NCBI RefSeq assembly: GCF_018614075.1
Contig: NZ_JAGGOZ010000026.1
Span: 1-64,000 of the forward strand
Origin: Streptomyces sp. ISL-94
Lineage (GTDB): Bacteria > Actinomycetota > Actinomycetes > Streptomycetales > Streptomycetaceae
Direction: 5' to 3'
DNA length: 64,000 nucleotides
Part shown: positions 32,034 to 41,703 of the stretch, one piece after another
How positions within the stretch are numbered: the stretch's first letter is position 1
How the letters are laid out: the number at the start of each line of letters is the position of its first letter
Notes under the pieces: model-generated
Seen by the model: only the letters and a program-made list of their open reading frames with translations
What the model was told of the DNA's origin: nothing
The model's database searches: none
Made by a program: the position numbers and the translations under genes

Positions 32034-32746
32034 CGCTGCGCCGCCGCGGCTGCCTTGGCCTTGGCGATGGCGGCGGTGAAGGCGCCGAGGGGCTGGGCGC
32101 CGGCGATCGGCTGCCCGTTGACCAGGAAGGACGGGGTGGAGCTGACGCCGATGCGGTAGCCCTCGTCCTGGTCCTTCCGCAGGGCCGCCGCGGCCTCCTC
32201 GCCGGCCATGTCCTTCTTGAAGCGCTCCAGGTCGGGGACCCCGGCCTGCTCGGCCAGCTCCACCAGGCGCGCCTCGCCGAAGCCCTTCTCCTTGGCGCCC
32301 TCGGCGTACGCGGCCGCGTGGAACCGCTGGAACCGGTCCTGCTGCCCTGCCGCCCAGGCGGCCTTGGCGGCGGCCTCGGAGTCGGCGCCGAAGATCGGGA
32401 AGTTGCGCCACTCGATGCGCAGGGTGCCGTCCTCGACGTACTTCTTCACCAGCTCGGGCTCGGTGTCCCGGGCGAACTTCCCGCAGTAGCCGCACTTGAA
32501 GTCGGAGTACTCGATCAGGACGACGGGCGCGTCGGCGCGGCCGAGCGCGAGCCGGTCGCCGGCTTCGCGGCGGGCGAGCGCCTTGAGTTCGGCGGCGGGG
32601 TCGCCGGCCTGGGGCGCGGACGCCGACGAGGACCGGTCGGGGGTGTTCTCGGGTGCGGTGGCCTGCCAGGAGACGAGGCCGAGGGTGACCGCGGCGACGG
32701 CGACTCCGGCGGAGATCAGCAGGGGCTGGCGGGAGGAAGAGGACAT
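32030..32746 (-). CDS. Secreted DsbA-like thioredoxin-fold protein
   Basis: A 238-residue protein. An N-terminal signal or anchor helix (LLISAGVAVAAVTLGLVSW, about residues 9-27) and a short Ser/Pro linker precede a DsbA-type domain. The active site is YSDFKCGYCGKF (about 79-90) and the cis-proline loop is VSSTPSFLVNG (about 202-212). It catalyses disulfide exchange outside the membrane. Its gene is translationally coupled to ccdA, so it may act as a reductase or isomerase kept reduced by CcdA rather than as an oxidase; no VKOR/DsbB partner is adjacent. Confidence 0.9.
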   Translation of the reverse strand: MSSSSRQPLLISAGVAVAAVTLGLVSWQATAPENTPDRSSSASAPQAGDPAAELKALARREAGDRLALGRADAPVVLIEYSDFKCGYCGKFARDTEPELVKKYVEDGTLRIEWRNFPIFGADSEAAAKAAWAAGQQDRFQRFHAAAYAEGAKEKGFGEARLVELAEQAGVPDLERFKKDMAGEEAAAALRKDQDEGYRIGVSSTPSFLVNGQPIAGAQPLGAFTAAIAKAKAAAAAQR

Positions 32747-32812
32747 ACGGGTACTCCAGAGCTACGGGTGATCACGGGTGATGAGGCGGACCGGCGGAAC
32801 CGACCGGTCCTC

Positions 32813-33250
32813 CTAGACCCGCAGCACGGACAGCTCCACCGGCCCCGGCGTCGCCCGATCGGGCCCGCGTACGAGGATCCGTACGGGTACCGGCAGGTGC
32901 GGGCGCGCCCCCTCCGGCTGCGGCGCGCCCGGCGGAAGCTGCGCGTGGTCCCCGCCGGGGCGCACCGGCACGGCGGGCACGCCGCCGGGGTCGGGGGCGC
33001 CGGGGGCGCAGGCGGGCCCGTGCTGCCGCGAGCCCGGGCCCCAGGCGGACACCGGGCCCCAAGCGGGCACCGGATCCCAGGCGGACACCGGACCCGCGCC
33101 CGGCCCGTCATCGGCCGGCCAGGCCACGGCCGCTCGTGCGGTGGAGGCGGCGGAGGGCTGCGGGGGCCCGGCCAGGGCAGGGGCGGCGGTGCCCAGCAGG
33201 ATCGCGAGTACGGCTGCCAGCAGGCACCACATACGGCGACGGCGGGACAC
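32813..33250 (-). CDS. Small secreted proline-rich protein
   Basis: About 145 residues from GTG 33250, chosen for the GAGAGGCA seven bases upstream and because the product then starts with MSRRRRMW and a good Sec signal (LLAAVLAILLGTAAPALA/GPP). The mature part is Pro/Gly/Ala-rich, including AWGPVSAWGP-type repeats and a basic, possibly beta-stranded end (HLPVPVRILVRGPD). No domain is recognised. It lies upstream of the dsbA-ccdA pair on the same strand, but lacks cysteine pairs that would suggest it as a client. Confidence 0.6.
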   Translation of the reverse strand: MSRRRRMWCLLAAVLAILLGTAAPALAGPPQPSAASTARAAVAWPADDGPGAGPVSAWDPVPAWGPVSAWGPGSRQHGPACAPGAPDPGGVPAVPVRPGGDHAQLPPGAPQPEGARPHLPVPVRILVRGPDRATPGPVELSVLRV

Positions 33251-33360
33251 GGTGGGCTGCCTCTCACTCACACAACTGGGGGACTCGTCCCGAAATGGTA
33301 CGGGGAGGGGCACAAATGCGTTCGCCACCCGGCGGGACCAGGTGAGATCCTCGACCAGGT

Positions 33361-36300
33361 ATGTCTACTTCCTTCGCCGCCCTGCAGACGCTTCTCGGGG
33401 AGATCTCCCTCCGTGACGCGCACCGCCTCGGCCGCCGCCTCGAAGGCGCCCGCCGTATCCGCAAGCCCGAGGCCCAGCAGGCCGCACTCGACGAGATCGC
33501 CGCGGAGGCCGCGAAGGCCGCCGCGCGACTGGCCGGCCGTGCCTCGCGGATGCCCGAGGTCACGTATCCCGAGAACCTGCCCGTCAGCCAGAAGAAGGAC
33601 GAGATCGCCGAGGCGATACGCGACCACCAGGTCGTGATCGTCGCGGGCGAGACCGGCTCCGGCAAGACCACGCAGATCCCCAAGGTCTGCATGGAACTGG
33701 GCCGCGGGGTCCGGGGCATGATCGGGCACACCCAGCCCCGCCGGATCGCCGCCCGCACGGTCGCGGAGCGGATCGCCGAGGAGCTGAAGTCGGAGATCGG
33801 CCAGACGGTCGGCTGGAAGGTCCGGTTCACCGACCAGGTGGACCAGGACGCGACCTTCGTGAAGCTCATGACGGACGGCATCCTGCTCGCGGAGATCCAG
33901 ACGGACCGCGAGCTGCGCGCCTACGACACGATCATCATCGACGAGGCCCACGAGCGGTCCCTGAACATCGACTTCCTGCTCGGCTATCTGGCCACGCTGC
34001 TGCCGAAGCGCCCCGACCTCAAGGTGATCATCACCTCGGCGACCATCGACCCGGAGCGGTTCTCCCGGCACTTCGGGGACGCGCCGATCGTGGAGGTCAG
34101 CGGCCGGACCTATCCGGTGGAGGTGCGCTACCGGCCCCTCCTGGAGGAGGACTCCGAGGACTCCGACCGCGACCAGATCACCGCGATTTGCGAGGCCGTG
34201 GACGAACTCCATTCCGAGGGGCCCGGCGACATCCTGGTCTTCCTCTCCGGCGAGCGCGAGATCCGCGACACGGCGGACGCCCTGAACAAACGGAATCTAA
34301 GATTCACTGAGGTGCTCCCGCTCTACGCCCGCCTCTCGCACGCCGAGCAGCACCGCGTCTTCCAGCAGCACACGGGCCGCCGGATCGTCCTCGCGACGAA
34401 CGTCGCCGAGACCTCCCTCACCGTCCCGGGCATCAAGTACGTCATCGACCCGGGCACCGCCCGCATCTCCCGCTACAGCCACCGCACCAAGGTCCAGCGC
34501 CTGCCCATCGAGCGGATCTCGCAGGCCAGCGCCAACCAGCGCAAGGGCCGCTGCGGCCGCACCAGCGACGGCATCTGCATCCGGCTGTACTCCGAGGACG
34601 ACTTCAACGCCCGTCCGGAGTTCACGGACGCCGAGATCCTGCGCACGAACCTGGCCTCCGTCATCCTCCAGATGACCGCGGCCGGCCTCGGCGAGATCGA
34701 GAAGTTCCCCTTCCTCGACCCGCCGGACCACCGCAACATCCGCGACGGCGTGCAGCTGCTCCAGGAGCTCGGCGCCTTCGACCCGGCGCAGAAGGACCCC
34801 CGCAAGAAGCTGACGTCCATGGGACGCCAGCTCTCCCAGCTCCCCGTGGATCCGCGCCTGGCCCGCATGGTCGTCGAGGCCGACAAGAACAACTGCGTCC
34901 GCGAGGTCATGGTCATCGCGGCGGCCCTGTCCATCCAGGACCCGCGCGAGCGGCCCTCGGACAAGCAGACCCAGGCCGACCAGAACCACGCCCGCTTCAA
35001 GGACGAGACCAGCGACTTCCTCTCGTTCCTGAACATGTGGCGCTACATCCGCGAGCAGCAGAAGGAGCGCGGCTCCTCCTCGTTCCGCCGGATGTGCAAG
35101 CAGGAGTATCTGAACTTCCTGCGGATCCGCGAGTGGCAGGACATCTACTCGCAGCTGCGTACGGTCGCCAAGACCATGGGGATCCACGTCAACGAGGCGG
35201 ACGCCCCCGAGCAGAACATCCACATCTCCCTGCTGGCCGGCCTGCTGTCGCACATCGGGCTGAAGGACACGGACAAGAACGAGTACCTGGGTGCCCGCGG
35301 CGCCAAGTTCGCGATCTTCCCGGGCTCGGCGCTCTTCAAGAAGCAGCCGAAGTTCCTGATGTCGGCGGAGCTGGTGGAGACCTCGCGGCTGTGGGCCCGG
35401 GTCAACGCCAAGGTGGAGGCCGAGTGGGTCGAGCCGCTGGCGCAGCACCTGATCAAGCGCACGTACAGCGAGCCGCACTGGGAGAAGGACCAGGCGGCCG
35501 TGATGGCGTACGAGAAGGTCACGCTCTACGGCGTGCCGATCGTGGCGCAGCGGAAGATCAACTACGGCCGGATCGACCCCGAGGTCTCGCGCGAGCTGTT
35601 CATCCGCAACGCGCTGGTCGAGGGCGACTGGCGGACGCACCACAAGTTCTACGCCGACAACCGCAAGCTCCTCACCGAGGTGGAGGAGCTGGAGAACCGG
35701 GCCCGGCGCCGCGACATCGTGGTCGACGACGAGACCCTCTTCGACTTCTACGACCAGAAGATCCCCGAACACGTGGTGTCCGGGGCGCACTTCGACTCCT
35801 GGTGGAAGCACAAGAAGCGCGAGGAGCCCGAACTCCTCGACTTCGAGCGCGAGATGCTGCTGACCGAGAAGGCGGCCGGGGTCACCAAGGCCGACTACCC
35901 GGACACCTGGCGGCAGGGGCAGCTGAAGTTCCGGGTGACCTACCAGTTCGAGCCGGGCGCGGACGCGGACGGCGTCACCGTGCACATCCCGCTCCAAGTG
36001 CTGAACCAGGTCACCGACGAGGGCTTCGACTGGCAGATCCCCGGTCTGCGCGAAGAGGTCGTCACCGAGCTGATCCGCTCCCTCCCGAAGCCCATCCGCC
36101 GGCACTACGTACCCGCGCCGAACTTCGCGACGCGCTTCCTGCAGACGGCGGTGCCGTCGGCCTCCGGCGGCAATCAGACACCGCAGGAGCCGCTGCCGGT
36201 CACCCTGGCGCGGGAGCTCCAGCGGATGGTGGGGGTCCCGGTCTCGGCCGAGGACTTCGACCTGACCCGGATCCCGGAGCACCTGAAGATCACCTTCCGG

Positions 36301-37320
36301 ATCGTCGACGAGCGGCGCAAGAACCTCGCCGAGGACAAGGACCTGGAAGCCCTGCGGCTGAAGCTGAAGCCCAAGGCCCGCCAGGCGCTGTCCAAGGCCG
36401 CCGCGGCCACCGCCGAGCGGGCGGGCGGGGAGTCGGTGGAGCGCACCGGGCTGACCGACTGGACCATCGGCACGCTGACCAAGGTCTTCGAGACCCGTCG
36501 GGCCGGCCAGCCGGTGAAGGCCTACCCGGCGCTGGTGGACGACGAGGGAGCGGCAGCGGGCACAGTCTCCGTACGGCTCTTCGACACGGAGGCCGAGCAG
36601 CAGCAGGCGATGTGGCTGGGCACCCGGCGGCTGATCCTGCTCAACATCCCGGTGAATCCGGCGAAGTTCGCCTCGGACCACCTCACCAACCAGCAGAAGC
36701 TGGCCCTGTCCCGGAACCCGCACGGCTCCATCCAGGCACTGTTCGACGACTGTGCGACGGCGGCGACCGACAAGCTGATCGCCGACCACGGCGGGCCGGC
36801 CTGGGACGAGGCGGGCTTCCGCAAGCTCTACGAGGCCGTCCGCGCCGACCTCGTGGACACGACCGTCCGCACGATCGGCCAGGTGCAGCAGGTGCTGGCG
36901 GCCTGGCAGGCCTGTGAGCGCCGCCTGAAAGCCACGAGCAGCCTGGCGCTGGTGGCCAACATCCAGGACGTGAAGACGCAGCTGGCGGCCCTGATGCCGG
37001 CCGGCTTCGTGACCCTCACCGGACTGCGCAGGCTGCCGGACCTGATGCGCTACCTGGTGGCGGCGGACCGGCGGCTCCAGCAGATGCCCACGGGCGTCCA
37101 GCGGGACACCACGCGCATGCAGAAGGTCCACGAGATGCAGGACGAGTACGCCTGGCTGCTGGAGCAGTTGCCCAAGGGGCGGCCGGTGCCGGCCTCGGTC
37201 ACGGACATCCGCTGGATGATCGAGGAGCTGCGGGTGAGCTACTTCGCGCACGCCCTCGGGACGGCGTACCCGGTCTCCGACAAGCGGATCGTGAAGGCCG
37301 TGGATGCGGCGGCCCCGTGA
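33361..37320 (+). CDS. hrpA: ATP-dependent RNA helicase HrpA
   Basis: A 1319-residue DEAH-box helicase, the expected length for actinobacterial HrpA. ATG 33361. RecA1 has GETGSGKTTQIPK (about residues 96-108), IIIDEAHERS (about 196-205) and TSATID. RecA2 has the QRKGRCGR motif VI. Winged-helix, ratchet and OB-fold regions follow, then a long C-terminal DUF3418-type segment typical of HrpA. It probably rescues stalled ribosomes or remodels mRNPs, as for E. coli HrpA. It is a monocistronic unit between divergent secretion genes and tRNA-Asp. Confidence 0.95.
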   Translation: MSTSFAALQTLLGEISLRDAHRLGRRLEGARRIRKPEAQQAALDEIAAEAAKAAARLAGRASRMPEVTYPENLPVSQKKDEIAEAIRDHQVVIVAGETGSGKTTQIPKVCMELGRGVRGMIGHTQPRRIAARTVAERIAEELKSEIGQTVGWKVRFTDQVDQDATFVKLMTDGILLAEIQTDRELRAYDTIIIDEAHERSLNIDFLLGYLATLLPKRPDLKVIITSATIDPERFSRHFGDAPIVEVSGRTYPVEVRYRPLLEEDSEDSDRDQITAICEAVDELHSEGPGDILVFLSGEREIRDTADALNKRNLRFTEVLPLYARLSHAEQHRVFQQHTGRRIVLATNVAETSLTVPGIKYVIDPGTARISRYSHRTKVQRLPIERISQASANQRKGRCGRTSDGICIRLYSEDDFNARPEFTDAEILRTNLASVILQMTAAGLGEIEKFPFLDPPDHRNIRDGVQLLQELGAFDPAQKDPRKKLTSMGRQLSQLPVDPRLARMVVEADKNNCVREVMVIAAALSIQDPRERPSDKQTQADQNHARFKDETSDFLSFLNMWRYIREQQKERGSSSFRRMCKQEYLNFLRIREWQDIYSQLRTVAKTMGIHVNEADAPEQNIHISLLAGLLSHIGLKDTDKNEYLGARGAKFAIFPGSALFKKQPKFLMSAELVETSRLWARVNAKVEAEWVEPLAQHLIKRTYSEPHWEKDQAAVMAYEKVTLYGVPIVAQRKINYGRIDPEVSRELFIRNALVEGDWRTHHKFYADNRKLLTEVEELENRARRRDIVVDDETLFDFYDQKIPEHVVSGAHFDSWWKHKKREEPELLDFEREMLLTEKAAGVTKADYPDTWRQGQLKFRVTYQFEPGADADGVTVHIPLQVLNQVTDEGFDWQIPGLREEVVTELIRSLPKPIRRHYVPAPNFATRFLQTAVPSASGGNQTPQEPLPVTLARELQRMVGVPVSAEDFDLTRIPEHLKITFRIVDERRKNLAEDKDLEALRLKLKPKARQALSKAAAATAERAGGESVERTGLTDWTIGTLTKVFETRRAGQPVKAYPALVDDEGAAAGTVSVRLFDTEAEQQQAMWLGTRRLILLNIPVNPAKFASDHLTNQQKLALSRNPHGSIQALFDDCATAATDKLIADHGGPAWDEAGFRKLYEAVRADLVDTTVRTIGQVQQVLAAWQACERRLKATSSLALVANIQDVKTQLAALMPAGFVTLTGLRRLPDLMRYLVAADRRLQQMPTGVQRDTTRMQKVHEMQDEYAWLLEQLPKGRPVPASVTDIRWMIEELRVSYFAHALGTAYPVSDKRIVKAVDAAAP

Positions 37321-37389
37321 TCCGGTTCGACTGCACCCCCTGAGCTGCGGTACAGTCTGATTCGCAGCCGCCGAGCGGCCGCAAATCAA

Positions 37390-37463
37390 GGACCTGTGGA
37401 GCAGTTGGTTAGCTCGCCACCCTGTCAAGGTGGAGGTCGCGGGTTCAAGTCCCGTCAGGTTCG
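37390..37463 (+). tRNA. tRNA-Asp (GTC), second copy
   Basis: A 74-nt cloverleaf, acceptor GGACCTG/CAGGTTC. The rest is identical to the copy at 30988. A TTCGAC-N19-TACAGT promoter-like pair (37326-37356) is upstream. Confidence 0.95.
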
Positions 37464-37470
37464 CAGAAAC

Positions 37471-37508
37471 GTCAGGGCCCGTGTCCCCCAGGGGATACGG
37501 GCCCTGAC
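37471..37508 (+). terminator. Terminator of tRNA-Asp
   Basis: An 18-bp stem with one wobble pair (GTCAGGGCCCGTGTCCCC / GGGGATACGGGCCCTGAC), 7 bp after the tRNA. Confidence 0.85.
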
Positions 37509-37960
37509 GCGTTGGCGGGGAAGGCACTGGGCGCTGATCGCGCCGGCGGTCTCGGGCGCCGCCCCGCCGCCCCAGGGCAGCGCTGGGCCTCCCGGGGGCC
37601 CCTCAGGGGCCATTGGGGGCCCTCAGGCCTCAGCGGGCGCCCCGACGTCCCAACGGAACCCGCCGTGCCCCCTGAGCCGCCGTCGCCGTCGCCGTCGCCC
37701 ATACCGTCCGACCGCCGCGAGGGGCCGGCGGGCGGCCGCGGCCGGAATCCCCCTTTCGCATGATGCGTCCGATCGCGCACGTCCCCATACGGGGTGCATT
37801 GCCGGAAATACAAGAGTGATCATCTGTGACGGGAGTCACCGCACCAGTTTTTGAGACTCGCACATTTATCGCACCCCTACGCGCGGTCGATTTAATATGT
37901 GCAATGGCACCCAACCCGCCGGTAGCCCCGCGCCCGCCCGACGCCGCCCGACCTGGGCAT
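37509..37960. other. Gene-poor region before bldC terminator
   Basis: About 450 bp with no convincing gene. 37509-37760 is compositionally simple (proline/arginine-like CCG/CGG runs). 37800-37910 is more A+T-rich and contains GCACAT...ATGTGC arms (37860-37865, 37897-37902). Confidence 0.4.
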
Positions 37961-37999
37961 AAAAAAAGATCGCGCTGGACCCGGCGGAGTCCAGCGCGA
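37961..37999 (-). terminator. Rho-independent terminator downstream of bldC
   Basis: On the minus strand an 11-bp perfect stem (TCGCGCTGGAC / GTCCAGCGCGA) is followed by a T-run of seven. It is a classical intrinsic terminator, uncommonly U-rich for Streptomyces, 134 bp after the bldC stop. Confidence 0.9.
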
Positions 38000-38132
38000 C
38001 CGAACGACTGAAACCTGTTGGGGCAGGTCCAGCCGTATGAAGCCATGTGGGTTTCATCGGATTGGGGGACCCGATATAGACCCTCCCCCAGCTACCGCCG
38101 GGAGGTGCCCCCACGCGGGGTGCTACGAAACC

Positions 38133-38339
38133 TCAGGCCTCGCTGCGCTGCTGCGGAATTCCCGCAAGCAGTGCGCGAACCTCGGCCTCGCGGTAACGGC
38201 GGTGTCCACCCAGGGTGCGGATGGACGTGAGCTTGCCAGCCTTGGCCCAACGGGTGACCGTCTTCGGGTCCACGCGGAACATCGTGGCAACCTCAGCCGG
38301 GGTCAGCAGCGGCTCGGCATCAGGGGTGCGAGCGGTCAT
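38133..38339 (-). CDS. bldC: Developmental regulator BldC
   Basis: A 68-residue MerR-like HTH protein, the full BldC length. It contains LLTPAEVATMFRVDPKTVTRW and GHRRYREAEVRALL (HTH plus wing). ATG 38339 has GGAGG upstream. BldC holds back entry into sporulation and binds head-to-tail on AT-rich direct repeats (established in Streptomyces). A 22-bp inverted repeat AGAACCGA-N6-TCGGTTCT (38356-38377) lies in the leader just upstream of the ribosome-binding site. An intrinsic terminator follows, so it is probably monocistronic. Confidence 0.97.
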   Translation of the reverse strand: MTARTPDAEPLLTPAEVATMFRVDPKTVTRWAKAGKLTSIRTLGGHRRYREAEVRALLAGIPQQRSEA

Positions 38340-38355
38340 GAGCGGCCTCCTCGGG

Positions 38356-38377
38356 AGAACCGAACCATCTCGGTTCT
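38356..38377 (-). promoter_or_regulatory. Inverted repeat in bldC leader
   Basis: AGAACCGA / TCGGTTCT are perfect 8-bp arms with a 6-bp spacer, 17-38 bp before the bldC start codon. It could be an operator or a leader hairpin that limits ribosome access. Confidence 0.55.
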
Positions 38378-38905
38378 TTCCTCTAAATTCTGCACCTTGG
38401 CCCGCGTTGCCCGAAATGGACATACGCGGGCCGAGTCGGTTATAGGACGAACGGCTTGTCCTCGGCACTACAACTACACCATCCGTCCAGCCCCAAGGGC
38501 CAAACCGATGGAATTGCCCTCCGAGGTGTTCATCAGCGGCGGAAGCCGATGGACCGTCCCATAACGGACAGTCACCCCACTGTAACGATCAGTCACAGAG
38601 CGATCAGGAGTCGTCAGACCCCCCGTAGAGCGCAATGCCGAGCATTCCGCCCTTAGTTGGACGGAAGGAACCCTCCCCGGACTCCTTGTCCTATTTTGGC
38701 ACGAGGGTAGGGGAAGGGCGCAAGGGTGTAGATAGTGCGGTCCGTCACCCTTGGGCCAATGGCCCGTATCGGGACGTAGGTCCTGGAACTACGTCCCAAA
38801 TGCCATGATCAAGCCTCTGATCAGCCATTTATGGCCGATCAGCCGATACGGAGCGGTACGTACGGATCCCTCGCGGCCACTCGCAGCATGATCCGCCCTC
38901 CCGGA
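38378..38905. other. Long region upstream of bldC
   Basis: About 530 bp with no likely gene. It must contain the bldC promoter(s) and the 3' end of the upstream gene. Three inverted repeats cluster at 38753-38841, and a CTATTTTGG-type A+T patch is near 38690. Confidence 0.5.
38753..38841. repeat. Three consecutive palindromes upstream of bldC
   Basis: GGGCC-AAT-GGCCC (38753-38765). GGGACGTAG...CTACGTCCC with perfect 9-bp arms (38771-38779, 38789-38797). TGATCAGCCAT...ATGGCCGATCA with 11-bp arms and one mismatch (38818-38828, 38831-38841). They may be terminators of the upstream gene or binding sites for bldC control. Confidence 0.6.
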
Positions 38906-39748
38906 CTAATTCGCGAACAGTCTCTCCCGGACCGCCCGCCACCGGTCCGCCAGCACCCCGTACGCCTCGGCCGCCCCCTCCGCGTCCCCCGCCCGCAAGG
39001 CCGCGAGCCCCTCCGCCAGTTCCCCGGCCGACCGGTCCGCCGCCAGCCCGGCCGCCGGCAGTGCGTGCAGGAGCCCGCCGTAGTCCAGTTCGACCATCGA
39101 CCGCGGGTGGAACTCCTCCAGCCAGCTCCCGACCTCCACCAGGCCGTCGGCGAGCACCCCGTATCCCTCCGCCTCCCGCAAGGCCCGCAGCGCCCGAGCG
39201 AGGCGCCGCCGCGCCTGCACCATCGGCGTCCGGTAGCGCAGCCGCTCGCCCGGCAGGTACTCCCGCTCCTCCTGGGCCACCAGCACGAACCAGCGCAGGG
39301 GGACCTGCCACACCCCGGTACGGATCCACGGGCGCGCGTCCGGGTTCCGCTCGCGCCAGCGCTCGTAGTCCTCGGCCGCCCGCCGCCGCGCCACCGGCGG
39401 GAGCGCGGCGTCCAGCACCGGGCCCGGGAACGACTCGACCAGCTCCTGGAGCGCCAGCCAGCCGCGCAGCCTGGTCCGCCACGGGCAGACCAGCAGCACC
39501 CCCTCGACCTCCGCGGTGAACGCGTCGGCGCTCTCGTGCGCCGGCACCCCCACCACGGGCACCCGGACCAAGTCCGTGAGGGACCTGCGCAGTTCGTCCT
39601 GCGCGGTCGGGGCGGCCCCGCGCCGGGCGTAGTCGGCCCAGTGCGCGCGCTCCGGCTCGGGGAAGGCCGCCAATGGCTCGTAGACGCGCAGGTAGGAGGC
39701 ATACGGAACGGTCGGCGCCGAGCGCGCGGAAGGAGGGGATTCGCTCAC
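38906..39748 (-). CDS. Conserved hypothetical protein
   Basis: About 280 residues from GTG 39748, which has GGAGGGGC upstream; initiation a little upstream cannot be excluded. It is soluble, strongly helical, rich in Trp/Arg/Glu ([31 protein letters not shown]), and lacks signal peptide or TM segments. The central motif [21 protein letters not shown] and the helical C-terminal bundle are not assigned to a family by eye. It sits between bldC and vdh. From memory, this position is occupied by a conserved gene in S. coelicolor, so it is probably core. Confidence 0.75.
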   Translation of the reverse strand: MSESPPSARSAPTVPYASYLRVYEPLAAFPEPERAHWADYARRGAAPTAQDELRRSLTDLVRVPVVGVPAHESADAFTAEVEGVLLVCPWRTRLRGWLALQELVESFPGPVLDAALPPVARRRAAEDYERWRERNPDARPWIRTGVWQVPLRWFVLVAQEEREYLPGERLRYRTPMVQARRRLARALRALREAEGYGVLADGLVEVGSWLEEFHPRSMVELDYGGLLHALPAAGLAADRSAGELAEGLAALRAGDAEGAAEAYGVLADRWRAVRERLFAN

Positions 39749-39957
39749 GCTCTCGTACTGCCCCTCCGGGCGGCCCGGCTCACCTCCCGGGCCCCTCTTG
39801 CCCGGCCGGCCGGAGCCGCCCGTCCCACGGGAGTGTTCCGATCTCCGGACAGGTCCCCTACGCACGCCCCGCAGGTCTTACTCTGCTCCCAGCACGCCCT
39901 CCCCCACCCGCAGGGCGGGCGTCATTCCGCCGCATCTCTTCCATGGGAGTCACCACC

Positions 39958-41073
39958 GTGACCGAAATGACCGACGGCGTCCTGCACACCCTGTTCCGTA
40001 CGGAGCAGGGCGGCCACGAGCAAGTCGTGCTGTGCCAGGACCGAGCCACAGGCCTGAAGGCCGTCATCGCGATCCACTCCACCGCTCTGGGGCCCGCCCT
40101 CGGCGGTACGCGCTTCCACGCGTACGCCTCCGACGAGGAGGCCGTCCTGGACGCGCTCAACCTCTCGCGCGGCATGTCGTACAAGAACGCCCTCGCCGGT
40201 CTCGACCTCGGCGGCGGCAAGGCCGTGATCATCGGTGACCCCGACCTCATCAAGACCGAGGAACTGCTGCTGGCCTATGGCCGGTTCGTGGAGTCCCTCG
40301 GCGGGCGCTACGTCACCGCCTGCGATGTCGGCACCTACGTCGCCGACATGGACATCGTGGCCCGCGAGACCCGCTGGGCCACCGGCCGCTCCCCCGAGAA
40401 CGGCGGCGCGGGCGACTCCTCGGTGCTCACCGCCTTCGGTGTCTTCCAGGGCATGCGCGCCAGCGCCCAGCACCTGTGGGGCGACCCGACCCTGCGCGGC
40501 CGCAAGGTCGCCGTGGCCGGTGTCGGCAAGGTGGGCCACTACCTGGTCGAGCACCTCCTGGAGGACGGCGCCGAGGTCGTGATCACGGACGTACGGGAAG
40601 AGTCCGTACGCCGGATCGTGAACAAGCACCCGGGCAAGGTCACCGCAGTCGTCGACACGGACGCGCTGATCCGCGTCGAGGGCTTGGACATCTACGCCCC
40701 CTGCGCGCTCGGCGGCGCCCTCAACGACGAGACGGTGCCCGCCCTGACCGCCGCGATCGTCTGCGGTGCGGCGAACAACCAGCTCGCCCACCCCGGCATC
40801 GAGAAGGACCTCTCGGACCGCGGGATCCTCTACGCGCCCGACTACGTGGTCAACGCCGGCGGGGTCATCCAGGTCGCCGACGAGCTGCGCGGCTTCGACT
40901 TCGACCGGTGCAAGGCGAAGGCCTCGGAGATCTTCGACACCACTCTGGCCATATTCGCACGCGCGAAGGCGGACGGTATTCCGCCGGCCGCGGCGGCCGA
41001 CCGGATCGCCGAGCAGCGGATGGCGGATGCCCGCGCCGCCCGCGTGGTCTGGCCCTCCCGGGGACCCTTCTGA
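39958..41073 (+). CDS. vdh: Valine (branched-chain amino acid) dehydrogenase
   Basis: About 371 residues from GTG 39958 (GGGAG upstream; ATG 39967 is also possible). It is an NAD-dependent oxidative deaminase of L-valine, leucine and isoleucine, feeding branched-chain keto acids into fatty-acid and polyketide precursors. It shows the Glu/Leu/Phe/Val dehydrogenase pattern: [10 protein letters not shown], catalytic-Lys region [14 protein letters not shown] (about residues 81-94), the Rossmann motif [15 protein letters not shown] (about 184-198), and [11 protein letters not shown]. Protein sequence is close to Streptomyces Vdh as I recall it. Confidence 0.95.
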   Translation: MTEMTDGVLHTLFRTEQGGHEQVVLCQDRATGLKAVIAIHSTALGPALGGTRFHAYASDEEAVLDALNLSRGMSYKNALAGLDLGGGKAVIIGDPDLIKTEELLLAYGRFVESLGGRYVTACDVGTYVADMDIVARETRWATGRSPENGGAGDSSVLTAFGVFQGMRASAQHLWGDPTLRGRKVAVAGVGKVGHYLVEHLLEDGAEVVITDVREESVRRIVNKHPGKVTAVVDTDALIRVEGLDIYAPCALGGALNDETVPALTAAIVCGAANNQLAHPGIEKDLSDRGILYAPDYVVNAGGVIQVADELRGFDFDRCKAKASEIFDTTLAIFARAKADGIPPAAAADRIAEQRMADARAARVVWPSRGPF

Positions 41074-41368
41074 GGGGCCCTTCGGAGGGCCCCTTGGGCC
41101 GGGCACGCCGGGGCGCGGCGAGACGGAACTCACTGCGCTTCGGCGGGTCGCTCGCCAGGAAAGGGTTAAAATCGCGGTTGACCAGCGAGGACGGGGCGCC
41201 TTGTTGGTTCTGCACCGGGGCGCGTCATGCGGGCGGCGTACCGTATGGCCGCGGAAGCAGGTACCGTTAAACCCCTACGGACGGTCTCTCCACGGAGAGC
41301 CCGCTCCGAACCATGAACGCGTGTCAGACTCTGGGGCCGTCGAGCCCCGTCACCGAGGGGGTCGAGCC

Positions 41369-41623
41369 ATGGGGCGCGGCCGGGCCAAGGCCAAGCAGAC
41401 AAAGGTCGCCCGCCAGCTGAAGTACAACAGCGGCGGGACTGACCTCTCGCGTCTGGCCAATGAGCTGGGCGCATCGCCGACGGAACCGCTGCCTGTCAGC
41501 GAGCCGGTCGAAGTCGATGACGATCTGGACGACGACGACCCGTACGCCAAGTACGCGGCTCTCTACAACGACGACGATGAGGACGAAGAGTCCGGTCCGT
41601 CGGCACAGCGGCGCGGCGCTTGA
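41369..41623 (+). CDS. DUF3073 family protein
   Basis: An 84-residue actinobacterial protein. ATG 41369 follows GAGGGGG. It has a basic N-terminus (MGRGRAKAKQTKVARQLKYNS), a short conserved helix (TDLSRLANELG) and a very acidic C-terminus (runs of Asp/Glu with DPYAKYAALYNDDDEDEE). Members are widespread next to purM in actinobacteria; function is unknown. The charge segregation suggests nucleic-acid or ribosome association, which is inference. Confidence 0.9.
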   Translation: MGRGRAKAKQTKVARQLKYNSGGTDLSRLANELGASPTEPLPVSEPVEVDDDLDDDDPYAKYAALYNDDDEDEESGPSAQRRGA

Positions 41624-41656
41624 CGTCCTAGGGCGTCTGCACAGCAGGTCATATGG

Positions 41657-41697
41657 CTGAAACCCGGCCCAGGGCATTGCCCCGGGCCGGGTTTCAG
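41657..41697. terminator. Bidirectional terminator
   Basis: CTGAAACCCGGCCC (41657-41670) pairs with GGGCCGGGTTTCAG (41684-41697). It lies between the convergent DUF3073 gene and purM and serves both. Confidence 0.85.
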
Positions 41698-41703
41698 TGC
41701 TGC

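Noticed and set aside
34297..37527. Long minus-strand frame opposite hrpA
   Set aside because: Mirror frame of HrpA codons; Leu/Val/His/Arg-rich without motifs, and it also runs through tRNA-Asp.
37512..37823. Small proteins encoded in the gap after tRNA-Asp
   Set aside because: Candidate frames on both strands are low-complexity, lack ribosome-binding sites and have no recognisable domain.
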